23,415 bases of DNA, taken from a virus. The stretch spans positions 1-23,415 of IMG/VR virus record IMGVR_UViG_3300048091_000189; one strand, given 5' to 3'. How positions within the stretch are numbered: position 1 is the stretch's first letter; each line of letters begins with the position of its first letter. Below the pieces are notes generated by a model. The model did no database searches and had not been told where the DNA came from. It worked only from the letters and a program-made list of their open reading frames with translations. Both the position numbers and the translations under genes were made by a program. Shown in pieces: positions 1 through 7,293 of the stretch.

Positions 1-1
1 A

Positions 2-61
2 CAGATGATTCGCCAGATGATTGCCGAGTTGGAAGACGTGCTGGTGGTACTCAAGAAATAA
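2..61 (+). CDS. C-terminal end of a MerR-family regulator (host gene, partial)
   Basis: Nineteen codons are open from the window edge to a TAA, ending in [13 protein letters not shown] recognise this as the usual C-terminus of the MerR-like regulator that follows ihfA in pseudomonads, and the tRNA-Pro directly downstream fits that locus. The DNA-binding part lies outside the window, so the family call rests on the tail and on context. It is host chromosome, not phage, and sets the left boundary of the prophage. Confidence 0.65.
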   Translation, partial: QMIRQMIAELEDVLVVLKK

Positions 62-150
62 AAAGCTGCTTTTGAATACTTCCAGTTTTCAAAAGCTTGC
101 GATATATTCTTGAGCGCTCTTCGAGGTGAAGGGTGAGATGAAAAACCAGT

Positions 151-227
151 CGGGGCGTAGCGCAGTCCGGTAGCGCACTAGCATGGGGTGCTAGGGGTCG
201 AGTGTTCGAATCACTCCGTCCCGACCA
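151..227 (+). tRNA. tRNA-Pro (anticodon GGG)
   Basis: A 77-nt cloverleaf can be folded. The acceptor arm pairs CGGGGCG (151-157) with CGTCCCG (217-223), with one G-U pair, then discriminator A and an encoded CCA (225-227). The anticodon arm CTAGC/GCTAG encloses the loop ATGGGGT, giving anticodon GGG, and the T-loop carries TTCGAAT. The phage integrase gene begins 80 bases downstream, so the 3' half of this tRNA is the likely attachment site, with the gene left intact by phage-supplied identical sequence. Confidence 0.95.
195..227 (+). other. Probable attL core (3' part of tRNA-Pro)
   Basis: Tyrosine-recombinase phages commonly integrate into the 3' end of a tRNA gene, and the integrase here lies next to one with its 3' end toward the tRNA. 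The identical segment shared by attL and attR should therefore lie in roughly the T-arm and acceptor end. The other copy (attR) is beyond the right edge, so the exact core cannot be fixed from this window. Confidence 0.5.
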
Positions 228-243
228 AATAATTCAATGACTT

Positions 244-272
244 AGGCCAATGTTTACAGCATTGGCCTTTTT
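244..272 (+). terminator. Rho-independent terminator after tRNA-Pro
   Basis: AGGCCAATG (244-252) pairs perfectly with CATTGGCCT (260-268) around a seven-base loop and is followed by a run of five T. It ends the tRNA transcript and keeps it from running into the convergent integrase gene. It lies on the phage side of the attachment core, so it was supplied by the incoming phage. Confidence 0.8.
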
Positions 273-277
273 CATGC

Positions 278-299
278 GCGTGACATTTGCGTGACTTCT
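278..299. repeat. Tandem GCGTGAC repeats (candidate integrase arm sites)
   Basis: GCGTGACATTT (278-288) is followed at once by GCGTGACTTCT (289-299), giving two heptamers GCGTGAC with an 11-bp period, between the attachment core and the integrase stop codon. Arm-type sites of tyrosine recombinases are short direct repeats at this kind of position. The role is inferred from location and periodicity only. Confidence 0.4.
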
Positions 300-306
300 C
301 CATTTC

Positions 307-1485
307 TCACGCCTGCTTCCTCTTCAATATTGTCAGCACCGGCCCACGCGAATCGGTTGCTGATACCATATTTGCAGCTTCAATCAGATGCCCTAGCTCA
401 GCGCCCGAGTAGTGACTGGTGATGCTGCCGTTCTTATGACCCAGAAGAGCCTTTCGGTCTTCCTCGGTTACGCCCGCCGCTCGAAGGCGACGGCCAAACG
501 TGTGCTTCAAATCGTGAATCCTGATCGACAGATAGCCAGGGTGAGCGGGGCGAAGGTTTTCCTCCTGCCAGAGTTTCGCCGCTCTCACTCGCGCCTTCTT
601 CCAAGCCGAGTCGTTCATCCGGTGCATTGCGTTGCCGTTGTAAGGAAAAACCCATTCCTTGCTCAGGCCGCGCTGCTGATCAATGATCGACTTGGCTACG
701 CTGTTCAGCACCACCAGGCGCTCGTCGCCATTTTTCACGCCAGACCGTTCGTGTCTGCCGCCAAAGTCAGCCGGGATCAGGAACACACTGGTACCGAGTT
801 CCGGCACCGAAATCTCCCAGTCCCACCTCAGCTTGCAAACTTCCTGCTCGCGACAACCGGTGTTCACTTTGAACAGCGCCATCGTCTGCAGGTGGGCCGG
901 CAACTCCCCGAAAAGAATCGACTGCTCCTCCCACGACATCGGATAGGGCTTGCGACTCGATTTCTTCTCTTCCAGCTTCGTGAGCATTGGCACGCTATCC
1001 AGCCACGGCCGTCGCTCATCGTCTCGCCACTTCCTGGCACACAACGACAAAACCCGAACTACACGCTCGATCGAGATATTCACCGTTCTGTTGCTCACGC
1101 CTTTCTTCACCTTGCCATCCGGCAGCGTTTTTGTCGCCAACCTGTCCTTTATGAAAGGCCCAAGGGCCTGGTCATCAATATGGGTCAGCGGCATGTCGCC
1201 GATGAATTCGTCCAGCTGTGAAAGGTGGTGAGCCGAAAGCTTGATCGAAGGCTGATCCTTGAATTCGACCAAAAAACGCATCGCCGCATCCCGCCACGTT
1301 CTGACCTGCCGAACGCCGTAGACCTTCTCCTGCCGGATCTGCTCCAGTCGATGTATCAGGTAGCGCTCTGCTTCTTGCCGGTCACTTGTTCCAGTAGATT
1401 CGTAAAGTCTTTCGCCGTTGATCTTCTTGTCGATATGCCAGAGACCTTTCCTTTGGGAGAGGCCTGTGATCGTTTTTCGCGCCAT
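307..1485 (-). CDS. int: Phage tyrosine recombinase (integrase)
   Basis: This 392-residue protein catalyses site-specific integration and excision between attP and the tRNA-Pro attB. The N-terminal arm-binding and core-binding regions cover about residues 1-175. The catalytic domain shows Arg212 in NTGCREQEV, a candidate beta-hairpin Lys251, His324 in HDLKHTF, His350 in LLGHK and the nucleophile Tyr359 in SHYSG. The second conserved arginine (HxxR) is a lysine here (HDLK), a variant I believe occurs in related phage integrases. The ATG has AAGGAG seven bases upstream. The gene overlaps the upstream reverse-strand gene by 130 bases, so expression of the two is probably coupled. Confidence 0.97.
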   Translation of the reverse strand: MARKTITGLSQRKGLWHIDKKINGERLYESTGTSDRQEAERYLIHRLEQIRQEKVYGVRQVRTWRDAAMRFLVEFKDQPSIKLSAHHLSQLDEFIGDMPLTHIDDQALGPFIKDRLATKTLPDGKVKKGVSNRTVNISIERVVRVLSLCARKWRDDERRPWLDSVPMLTKLEEKKSSRKPYPMSWEEQSILFGELPAHLQTMALFKVNTGCREQEVCKLRWDWEISVPELGTSVFLIPADFGGRHERSGVKNGDERLVVLNSVAKSIIDQQRGLSKEWVFPYNGNAMHRMNDSAWKKARVRAAKLWQEENLRPAHPGYLSIRIHDLKHTFGRRLRAAGVTEEDRKALLGHKNGSITSHYSGAELGHLIEAANMVSATDSRGPVLTILKRKQA

Positions 1486-1742
1486 TGTGTTTCTCCTTTC
1501 TGGCGCTCGCTGCGGGGCAATTGTTGCTCCCTCGCGCCCTTTTTATCAATTGCCTTGGCTGCCACATAGGACGATGCCCACGCATCAAGCTCCTGGCGAT
1601 CGAAGCCGACCCCGCGCTCCCCGATCGGGAACTCGTTCACGAACGGCCTGACGATTTCGTTAAACAACGGCAAGTTCATGCTCAAGTAGGCAGGCGCCTC
1701 GCCGGCCCGGATAAAGCGTGGCTGCAATTTTTGTGCGCCCAT
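1356..1742 (-). CDS. Excisionase-like / DNA-binding protein overlapping int
   Basis: A 128-residue basic protein whose first 60 residues resemble short recombination directionality or AlpA-like factors (FIRAGEAPAYLSM near the start, DRQELDAWASSYV near residues 48-60), followed by a Lys/Arg-rich tail. AAAAGGA eight bases before the ATG supports the start. The last 130 bases run inside the integrase gene in another frame. A small basic DNA-binding gene immediately upstream of int fits an excisionase (Xis) that would steer the integrase towards excision. The family is not certain; the position is the strongest argument. Confidence 0.6.
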   Translation of the reverse strand: MGAQKLQPRFIRAGEAPAYLSMNLPLFNEIVRPFVNEFPIGERGVGFDRQELDAWASSYVAAKAIDKKGAREQQLPRSERQKGETQWREKRSQASPKGKVSGISTRRSTAKDFTNLLEQVTGKKQSAT

Positions 1743-1819
1743 ACAGCATCCTTTTCCCCTGCTGGGGCAGTTAATTGGTGATGCTCCATGCCGCGCGTGG
1801 CGGCAGAAGGTGGTATTGG

Positions 1820-2116
1820 TTAGGCCAGCGCTTCGATGGGCTTGGCCTTGGCCTTGCGCTGGAAGTAATGCTCCAGCTCGTCGTCATCGTCGATGCTGAC
1901 TTGGTCAGGAAGAATGCCCTTGGCGTCCACGAGCGCGGTGCCACCGTTGTAGCAACTGATTTCCTCATAAGCAGCGCCTTCGAATTCCATCAGGTCGTCG
2001 CTGGCGCCGTAGACGATCACCAGGCCAGAGTCTTAGGCGATCTGGATCAAATCCTCATGGATGCGGCAGGGGTAAGCGTTACCGGTAATCCGGCCCGCGA
2101 GGTCTTCTTTGTTCAT
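1820..2116 (-). pseudogene. Conserved small phage protein interrupted by an in-frame TAA
   Basis: Reading starts at an ATG with GGAG seven bases upstream and runs MNKEDLAGRITGNAYP and on to codon 27. Codon 28 is TAA, and the same frame then continues DSGLVIVYGASDDLMEFEG to a stop at 1820, for 98 codons in all. The acidic downstream part reads as a typical small phage protein and has no ATG of its own; a GTG at 2020 could allow internal restart without an obvious ribosome site. A single C-to-T change would turn CAA (Gln) into this TAA. No function is known to me. Either the gene is dead or it makes two short pieces. Confidence 0.7.
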
Positions 2117-2136
2117 GGCATAGCTCCGCCCGCCGT

Positions 2137-2235
2137 TCACCGGCAGGCTGGTAGGTGAAAGAGGGGTAACTTGCGGCGTTGAAAGTCAGTGCAGCGGACG
2201 ATAACGGTCTGGCCGTCGCGAGAAAGCGGCGGCAT
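2137..2235 (-). CDS. Very small ORF (32 aa), function unknown
   Basis: The frame encodes MPPLSRDGQTVIVRC then TDFQRRKLPLFHLPACR. It ends 20 bases before the ATG of the interrupted gene downstream, so it could be the preceding cistron of the leftward operon. There is no clear ribosome site before the ATG, and upstream codons without ATG stay open for only about 20 residues. The rather normal amino-acid mix and the GC-rich third positions argue for coding, but the length is too short for certainty. Confidence 0.35.
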   Translation of the reverse strand: MPPLSRDGQTVIVRCTDFQRRKLPLFHLPACR

Positions 2236-2612
2236 TGCGCTGAAGGAGAGGTGGCTGCAATTGCGGTGGGCCCTTGGGTTGGTGGTTCATTGTCGTGATC
2301 GCATGTAGCAGTACAGTTAGGGGAATAGGCGAGGGAAATTATGGGTAATCCCACTGTGTCGTCGATCGAATAGCAAGGCTCGGTTGTCTATGCCAGTCAA
2401 TGGCGGACATCCACATTCGCAGTGTGGCAACTCTAGAAGACTGCAGCGACGAGGCTCCAGCCATTGGCGGTGATGCTTAAGTTGTGCCAGCGTGCTTTCT
2501 CCCGTAACTTATCAAGGTTTCCGTGGTTAAAATAGAACGTAATGGCTGATTCTTGCGGCTAAATGTTACAAGCTAGTTTCTCAAGTTTTTGACCTATCAT
2601 TAAGGAGATCAG
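2236..2612. other. Intergenic stretch upstream of the protease gene
   Basis: I find no convincing gene in these 377 bases. A+T content rises towards the right end, marking the edge of the cargo. A TAAAAT hexamer at 2528-2533 could be a -10 element for the rightward protease pair, but no good -35 lies at the correct distance. A weak CCACA/TGTGG hairpin lies near 2410-2428. Confidence 0.5.
2601..2612 (+). promoter_or_regulatory. Strong ribosome binding site of the protease gene
   Basis: TAAGGAG is followed by a short A/T/C/G spacer and the ATG at 2613. This near-perfect Shine-Dalgarno fixes the start of the protease and indicates that the cargo pair is well translated when transcribed. Confidence 0.75.
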
Positions 2613-3260
2613 ATGGACCATTTTACTCAGCGCGTAGTCTTGATCGGAAAGATAGCGCCCGATAGCGTAACTTTATTGGGTACAGGTTTTTTTGTCGGTA
2701 CAGAAGGACTGCTAGTTACTTCTCGGCACGTTGTTGGTAATGACGCTAATGGAATAGTGGTTATTGCGCCGAATATCAACTCGTTCAATCAATACCAAGA
2801 TGTTAGTGATAGGTCGTGCAAGCCCATAAACGCCACGATAGTAGAAGTCAATCCAATTGCTGATATTGTGTTACTTAAGATTGATGCGCGGGTACAAGAT
2901 GTTACGGAGCTTGGTACGCTAGATGAGGTAGAAGTCGGCGAAATGCTTGATATTGTGGGTTTTCCTCATTGCGTAGATGGTCGCAGAGTTCTTACTTATC
3001 AATCTGCTACGATCGGTGCTAAGGTTCTATTGGAAGCCAGTTCGGTGAAAATTAAGCACGCTGTAATAAATTCGCAGACGCGACCGGGGCAGTCGGGATC
3101 TATGGTTTTTAGTAAAAGATTGAATAAAGTTGTCGGCATGCTGTCTGGAACTTATATTCCGCAAGGCGGCGGTACAATTATGGTGATGGGAATAAATCCA
3201 GCTGAACTTAACCAGACAAGTCATATTTTGTCTGCGGAGTATATAAGGGAGATGGTTTGA
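2613..3260 (+). CDS. Trypsin-like serine protease (cargo)
   Basis: This 215-residue protein has the features of the chymotrypsin-fold family: GTGFFV near the N-terminus, catalytic His39 in LLVTSRHVVG, Asp84 in NPIADIVLLKI and Ser161 in RPGQSGSMV. There is no signal peptide or membrane segment and it starts almost directly with the protease core, so it should act in the cytoplasm, unlike DegP-type periplasmic enzymes, and it has no PDZ domain. The next gene starts on the last base of this one (TGATG), so the two are translationally coupled. The region is richer in A+T than the phage core and lies against the direction of the early operon, as expected for acquired cargo. The substrate is unknown; the coupled partner is the first candidate. 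Confidence 0.85.
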   Translation: MDHFTQRVVLIGKIAPDSVTLLGTGFFVGTEGLLVTSRHVVGNDANGIVVIAPNINSFNQYQDVSDRSCKPINATIVEVNPIADIVLLKIDARVQDVTELGTLDEVEVGEMLDIVGFPHCVDGRRVLTYQSATIGAKVLLEASSVKIKHAVINSQTRPGQSGSMVFSKRLNKVVGMLSGTYIPQGGGTIMVMGINPAELNQTSHILSAEYIREMV

Positions 3261-3691
3261 TGGGCTCTAGGGTATTCGCTTTTAGTGGTGAGGAAATACT
3301 AGGTTCTCTTAAGCCATATCAGAAAGGTCTAGTGGCTGAATTACTTGTTGGACATGATGAAGAAACCGCGGCTAAAATTTGGCTGTCCTCTACCGGGCCA
3401 TTGGATCTACGTAGGTTTGGAGGATTGCCAGAGCATGGCAGTGACGCCTTCTTTCAGCGATTTAAAGCGGAGTTTCGCGCTTTCGTTTGTGGCGGTGAGC
3501 GTTACAACGACGAACGCAATGAGTTGTTTAAAATTGCGGAGCCAGTCGCAAGATATGTCGTCACCGCCATTAGTGTAGCTGTAGCATCGACTCTGGGGAT
3601 TGCCGTAGGCCTAGTAGTTCCTGCTGTGGCCCTTTTGCTAAAGGTGGTAGGTAAACTGGGGGTAAATGCGTGGTGTGAGATCAATCCTTAA
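3260..3691 (+). CDS. Protease-coupled protein with C-terminal hydrophobic segments
   Basis: This 143-residue protein has a polar, charged N-terminal part (1-92) and a long hydrophobic stretch at about residues 98-131 (VARYVVTAISVAVAS, then GIAVGLVVPAVALLLKVV), enough for one long or two short membrane helices. A TTG codon lies just before the ATG, but the ATG overlapping the protease stop by one base is the natural start. I recognise no named family. Small proteins encoded next to trypsin-like peptidases occur in bacterial conflict systems, and a membrane-active protein held in check or released by proteolysis would fit, but nothing in the sequence proves this. Confidence 0.7.
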   Translation: MGSRVFAFSGEEILGSLKPYQKGLVAELLVGHDEETAAKIWLSSTGPLDLRRFGGLPEHGSDAFFQRFKAEFRAFVCGGERYNDERNELFKIAEPVARYVVTAISVAVASTLGIAVGLVVPAVALLLKVVGKLGVNAWCEINP

Positions 3692-3765
3692 AGCTCCCTA
3701 TGTCGTGTTTGCGTTTAGTAGGTCTGCTGCATGATTGAGGCACATACAAGCTCTTTTTCGCCTCT

Positions 3766-3797
3766 AACGCCGGCTCAGCGAGGCGGCGTTTTCATTT
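3766..3797 (+). terminator. Terminator of the protease cassette
   Basis: AACGCCG (3766-3772) pairs with CGGCGTT (3784-3790), with CTC/GAG continuing the helix beyond a G-G mismatch and a three-base loop. The stem is followed by TTCATTT. It lies 75 bases after the stop codon of the membrane-segment gene and closes this rightward unit. Confidence 0.65.
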
Positions 3798-3837
3798 GTG
3801 AGTGGGAAGGCGCAGGCGATTCAGCCCCGGCGGATTT

Positions 3838-4076
3838 TTAAGGCGAATAGGCTACAGATGTGGAGTACTTCGTTGGTATGTTTGACCAGCCCCGCGACAA
3901 TGCTCCTATTGATGATGTCCCGCCATCCATGTTCTGAACAAGCCCTTGGCAGCGCTTCAGGGTAAGCTGGTCGGTCATTTCGCCGTATTGCATTTCCCAT
4001 GTCGGATGGTGGTTGCGGACTTGCTTCTTGGGATAGCTGTCGAGAAAGATGCCATGTAGTGGCCGCGTTCGGCCAT
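3838..4076 (-). pseudogene. Frameshifted remnant of a small leftward early gene
   Basis: Two adjoining leftward frames read as one protein if a single base is restored near position 4049. The first gives MAERGHYMAS, the second FLDSYPKKQVRNHHPTWEMQ, then YGEMTDQLTLKRCQGL and on to a TAA at 3838, about 79 residues. The second frame has the GC-rich third positions of the surrounding phage genes, while the competing frame does not. I do not recognise the family. It lies between two + strand cargo units and on the strand of the early operon, so it is probably an original operon gene damaged when cargo arrived. Confidence 0.4.
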
Positions 4077-4257
4077 AAGTACGCCGGGCGCGCGATTGCC
4101 TTAGCGATGATTTACTAGAAGATGTTTCGCATGGATGTCGTCCTATGCCGGGGCATGCCCGGGCGGTGTAGGGATTGCTAGAAGTGCTTGCTTGCAGATT
4201 TGATGGTTTACTTGCCCGGCGGCTTAGAGCAGGTCGTGCGAAACCAAAAGGATATGT
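4077..4257. other. Non-coding spacer before the two-TM cargo gene
   Basis: No gene is apparent. GCCGGGGCATGCCCGGGC near 4147-4164 is a short GC-rich palindrome. AAAAGGA six bases before the ATG at 4258 serves as ribosome site for the next gene. No good promoter pair was found. Confidence 0.5.
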
Positions 4258-5178
4258 ATGAAACGGGACAAAATGATCGAGGCAACGATCTGGGCTATTT
4301 GGTGGCTGGTTGTCGGCGGTGCCAGCTTGTGGGTGATCGTCGGTTCAATTGGATATTTCAATAAATCGGGATGGCTGCCTAGCGAGGCTGCTGGGTGGGC
4401 ACAGGCAATAGGTGCAGGTGTGGCTATAGTTGTTGCGTCTTTCATTCCGATGTGGCATGCAAAAGTTGCTACGAGAGAGAAACAACGCAATTTACTTGGG
4501 GTTGTACGTGTTTTATCAGATGAAGCTATGGAGAGCCTTTGGTTATTAACTAATAACTTCATTTATCCGCACAAAGAGCAAAGGATGATGAGGGAGTATC
4601 TATATCACAAGAGGGATCAGGATTGGCCTGGGCTTCTCGATGCTATAAATAAAATACCAATTTCTGAGCTTCCTCCCGCTAGCGCTAAAGTCCTCGGCTG
4701 TTTGCGCGACGCGGTCGCGTATGGCTTGGCAGTAGCAACTGATTTGCCAAAATGGGTGGATCGCAGCTATTCCCAGCCAGACGTGGTTATTGCTCTCCGG
4801 GCAAAACGGGATATTTTAACACTGTTTCGTGCCAGCTTGCCGCATATTGATGGAGTTTCCGTCTCTGGAAAGGTGGCCGCTCAACGCCGTGGTGAGTTTG
4901 AGGAAAGGAGTCGTCCCGTTTCAGAGCCCTATGCAATCGATGGAGTGAAAGTGTTCCGGAGATATGTTTGGGATAATGGCGTAGCAGTCGTTCCATTAGC
5001 GGTCTATATCCAATGTTTGTTTCCTTACGATAATTTTGAGTGTGCGAGTGAAGCCTTCGGAGCAGAGGGTAATTGGAAAACCTTCGAGGAGGCTGAGAAC
5101 TTTGTCGTTCAGAAAGCAAGCACGATTATCTGGAATAACTACGATTGGCAGGTTTACTTCAAAACTTTATTAAGGTAG
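4258..5178 (+). CDS. Two-TM membrane protein with cytoplasmic domain (cargo, unknown function)
   Basis: This 306-residue protein has two hydrophobic N-terminal helices (about residues 10-33 and 48-66), then a mainly soluble 240-residue region starting with basic residues, which places that region in the cytoplasm. No catalytic motif stands out; the C-terminal part is rich in aromatic residues. The ATG is preceded by AAAAGGA. Base composition is lower in GC than in the early operon and the gene runs against it, ending nine bases from the convergent methyltransferase stop. Such lone rightward genes in a leftward phage operon are usually lysogenic-conversion or defence cargo. I do not recognise a family. 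Confidence 0.7.
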   Translation: MKRDKMIEATIWAIWWLVVGGASLWVIVGSIGYFNKSGWLPSEAAGWAQAIGAGVAIVVASFIPMWHAKVATREKQRNLLGVVRVLSDEAMESLWLLTNNFIYPHKEQRMMREYLYHKRDQDWPGLLDAINKIPISELPPASAKVLGCLRDAVAYGLAVATDLPKWVDRSYSQPDVVIALRAKRDILTLFRASLPHIDGVSVSGKVAAQRRGEFEERSRPVSEPYAIDGVKVFRRYVWDNGVAVVPLAVYIQCLFPYDNFECASEAFGAEGNWKTFEEAENFVVQKASTIIWNNYDWQVYFKTLLR

Positions 5179-5186
5179 ATGAGTTT

Positions 5187-7244
5187 CTATGCTGCTACCG
5201 CCTGGCGCCGGGCTGCTGACCATGGGTCATTGGCCTGCGCCAGGGCGGCCATAGGCGGCGGGCTGACGCTGTTGCCGCACATGTGCACCTGCTGAGTTTT
5301 GGTGAACGGTTTACCGTCCGCGCCGTGGCTGATGATGTAGTCGGCGGGGAAGCCCTGAGCCTTGTACAGCTCGGCCGGTTGCAGCATCCGAAGGCAGATG
5401 TCGACGATCACGTAAGGCGTTCCCTTGATGGTCACGGTGACCAAGCCCAGCCGATCCTTGGTGGTAATGGTTGGCGCTGGCGCGTCGGCGGCGCTCATGT
5501 TCTCTGTGCCGTAGTAGCTGATCAGGAATGCTGCGACCCGCAGTGCACCGGCTTCAACTTCTGGCGAAAGCTGAAACTCAACCAACGAACTTTTGCCGCC
5601 ACCGCCGGCCGTGATAGTCGGCGCCGGTTCGTCCACACCCTGGCCAACGCTGGCGCCGAACTGGCGCTCCATGAATGCAGTGACCAGTCCATGGTGAGTG
5701 CCGCCGGCGCTGATGGTGTGCAGAGGATCGGCAGCGTCCCGTGCGTCACAGTTGCCACGCAAGTGCACTAGGTTTGCCGTCACCAACTGCTGCTGGCTGC
5801 CGGTGTTTGTAACCGTTGTCATCGGATCCTTGATGCTCTTGGCTGCCGTAGTGTTGAAGCCGCCATTCATCTGGGCCATGAACACCGTTGAGATACCCAT
5901 TGCGTGGGCGGCACCGGCAGGGCGCTGATAATTACCGCCGCTGGTGATGGTCGGCAGCGGTTCGTAGAGCGCCTTTCCTTCATCAGCAAACCGAAACTTC
6001 ACCAAGTGAGCAGCTGCGAGCGCATGCTTCACGCCGCCGGCGACCACGGTGCCCAGTGGCTGATCAAGGCCGGGCACGCGCGGCTCCTGCCCGGCCCGCT
6101 CTCCGTAGCCTGTTTGGATCAGAGTAGGGCTGATCAACGTCAGCTCGCCGCGATTCGCGCAGGTAACCGTCGGCAGCGGGGCGTGGGGGTCGTTGATGCG
6201 ATCGCTGCCTTGATGTGTGGCTGGTGCAATGATTGGGCTGGCCATAGCGAAAGAACCACCGCGCGGCCACGACGTCACGGTGCGCAGCGGGTCATGCGCA
6301 GACTGCACGCTTTCCCCTGACCAGTTCGCGATCGGCACAATGAATGGGTCTGCAGCATCGATGACGAATTTCTTCATGCCCTTGGCGATCCGGCGAAGCG
6401 TGGCCGGTGCCAGTGGTTTCGGGCGGTCGAAAATGCTTTTGCTCGGGATCGTCCAGTCGATGCACTCCGCGGCGGTGCGCCACTTCTTCTGGCCCTTAAC
6501 CGGGTGTTTGGCGTGGGTCGGCTCAGGCCAGTTGATCGGCTGCCCATCACATCGGGCGATCATAAACAGGCGTTCGCGGCTGGTCGGTGCGCCGAAGTCG
6601 CAGGCCTTGATTACCTTCCACTCAACGACGTAGCCCATGGCTTCGAGCAGTGCCACGAAGCGGCGCCATGTACGGCCACGCTGCTTTGGATCTGGGATAA
6701 GGAATTGCTGGCCGACCGGCACAACCTCACCAGGTGCAGCCACTTCGCCGCCAAGCTTCACCACGCGGCCGGTTGCCTTGTCGCGCTTAGCGATCAGTCT
6801 GCCCCACTGCAAAATCTGCTTAACGTTCTCGAGGCTGATCACTCGGGGGCGTTTCATGCCGGCCCACTTGAGGCCGATCCACGACAGGTTCCGGATCTCG
6901 CGCTTGCGCGGCTGACCACCGGCCGCCTGGCTGTGGTGGGTGCAGTCGGGTGACATGTGGAACCAGCCAACGGCCTTGCCGCCGCACTCGGTGTCCGGAT
7001 CACCTTCGAACACGTCGGTGGTGTAGTGCACGGCGCCCGGATGATTCACGGTGTGCATACTGATCGCCTGCGGGCTGTGATTTTTCGCGACGTTCACCGC
7101 GCGGCCAAGGCCCATCTCCAGCCCGGTACCGGCACCGCCACCACCGCAGAAGAAGTCGACGACGATCTCATCGTCTTGAGTGCTGAAGCCGAGTCCGTAT
7201 TGAGTTTTGAAATCGAAGGGGTGTTTCTTCTGTTGTGCGGACAT
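5187..7244 (-). CDS. dcm: Phage DNA (cytosine-5) methyltransferase with eight internal repeats
   Basis: A 685-residue enzyme that transfers a methyl group from S-adenosylmethionine to C5 of cytosine in DNA, most likely to protect phage DNA from host restriction. Motif I is DFFCGGGGAGTG (about 31-41), the catalytic Cys101 lies in SPDCTH (the common Pro-Cys is Pro-Asp-Cys here), ENV is at 139-141, SRER at 222-225 and the closing MCGNSVSPP near 655. Between motif VIII and the final motifs, where the target recognition domain sits, are eight degenerate repeats of the form P-L-x-T-[IV]-[TSV] (near 319, 355, 396, 429, 474, 507, 540 and 588). The ATG at 7244, preceded by GAGG, is preferred over a start 44 codons upstream that would overlap the divergent gene and lacks a motif. 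Confidence 0.93.
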   Translation of the reverse strand: MSAQQKKHPFDFKTQYGLGFSTQDDEIVVDFFCGGGGAGTGLEMGLGRAVNVAKNHSPQAISMHTVNHPGAVHYTTDVFEGDPDTECGGKAVGWFHMSPDCTHHSQAAGGQPRKREIRNLSWIGLKWAGMKRPRVISLENVKQILQWGRLIAKRDKATGRVVKLGGEVAAPGEVVPVGQQFLIPDPKQRGRTWRRFVALLEAMGYVVEWKVIKACDFGAPTSRERLFMIARCDGQPINWPEPTHAKHPVKGQKKWRTAAECIDWTIPSKSIFDRPKPLAPATLRRIAKGMKKFVIDAADPFIVPIANWSGESVQSAHDPLRTVTSWPRGGSFAMASPIIAPATHQGSDRINDPHAPLPTVTCANRGELTLISPTLIQTGYGERAGQEPRVPGLDQPLGTVVAGGVKHALAAAHLVKFRFADEGKALYEPLPTITSGGNYQRPAGAAHAMGISTVFMAQMNGGFNTTAAKSIKDPMTTVTNTGSQQQLVTANLVHLRGNCDARDAADPLHTISAGGTHHGLVTAFMERQFGASVGQGVDEPAPTITAGGGGKSSLVEFQLSPEVEAGALRVAAFLISYYGTENMSAADAPAPTITTKDRLGLVTVTIKGTPYVIVDICLRMLQPAELYKAQGFPADYIISHGADGKPFTKTQQVHMCGNSVSPPPMAALAQANDPWSAARRQAVAA

Positions 7245-7293
7245 AGGGGATCCTCGCCGGGCTATAGTGGCTTCGTCGTTAAAGGAGATGCGC

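Noticed and set aside
412-1221. A 269-codon rightward open frame
   Set aside because: It is antisense to the integrase and shows no motif.
2079-2354. A 91-codon leftward frame
   Set aside because: It overlaps the better-supported interrupted gene and tiny ORF in another frame and has no ribosome site.
3260-3691. Bacterial gasdermin as identity of the protease partner
   Set aside because: Gasdermins are much longer with a beta-rich N-terminal domain; this protein is 143 residues with a C-terminal hydrophobic helix region.
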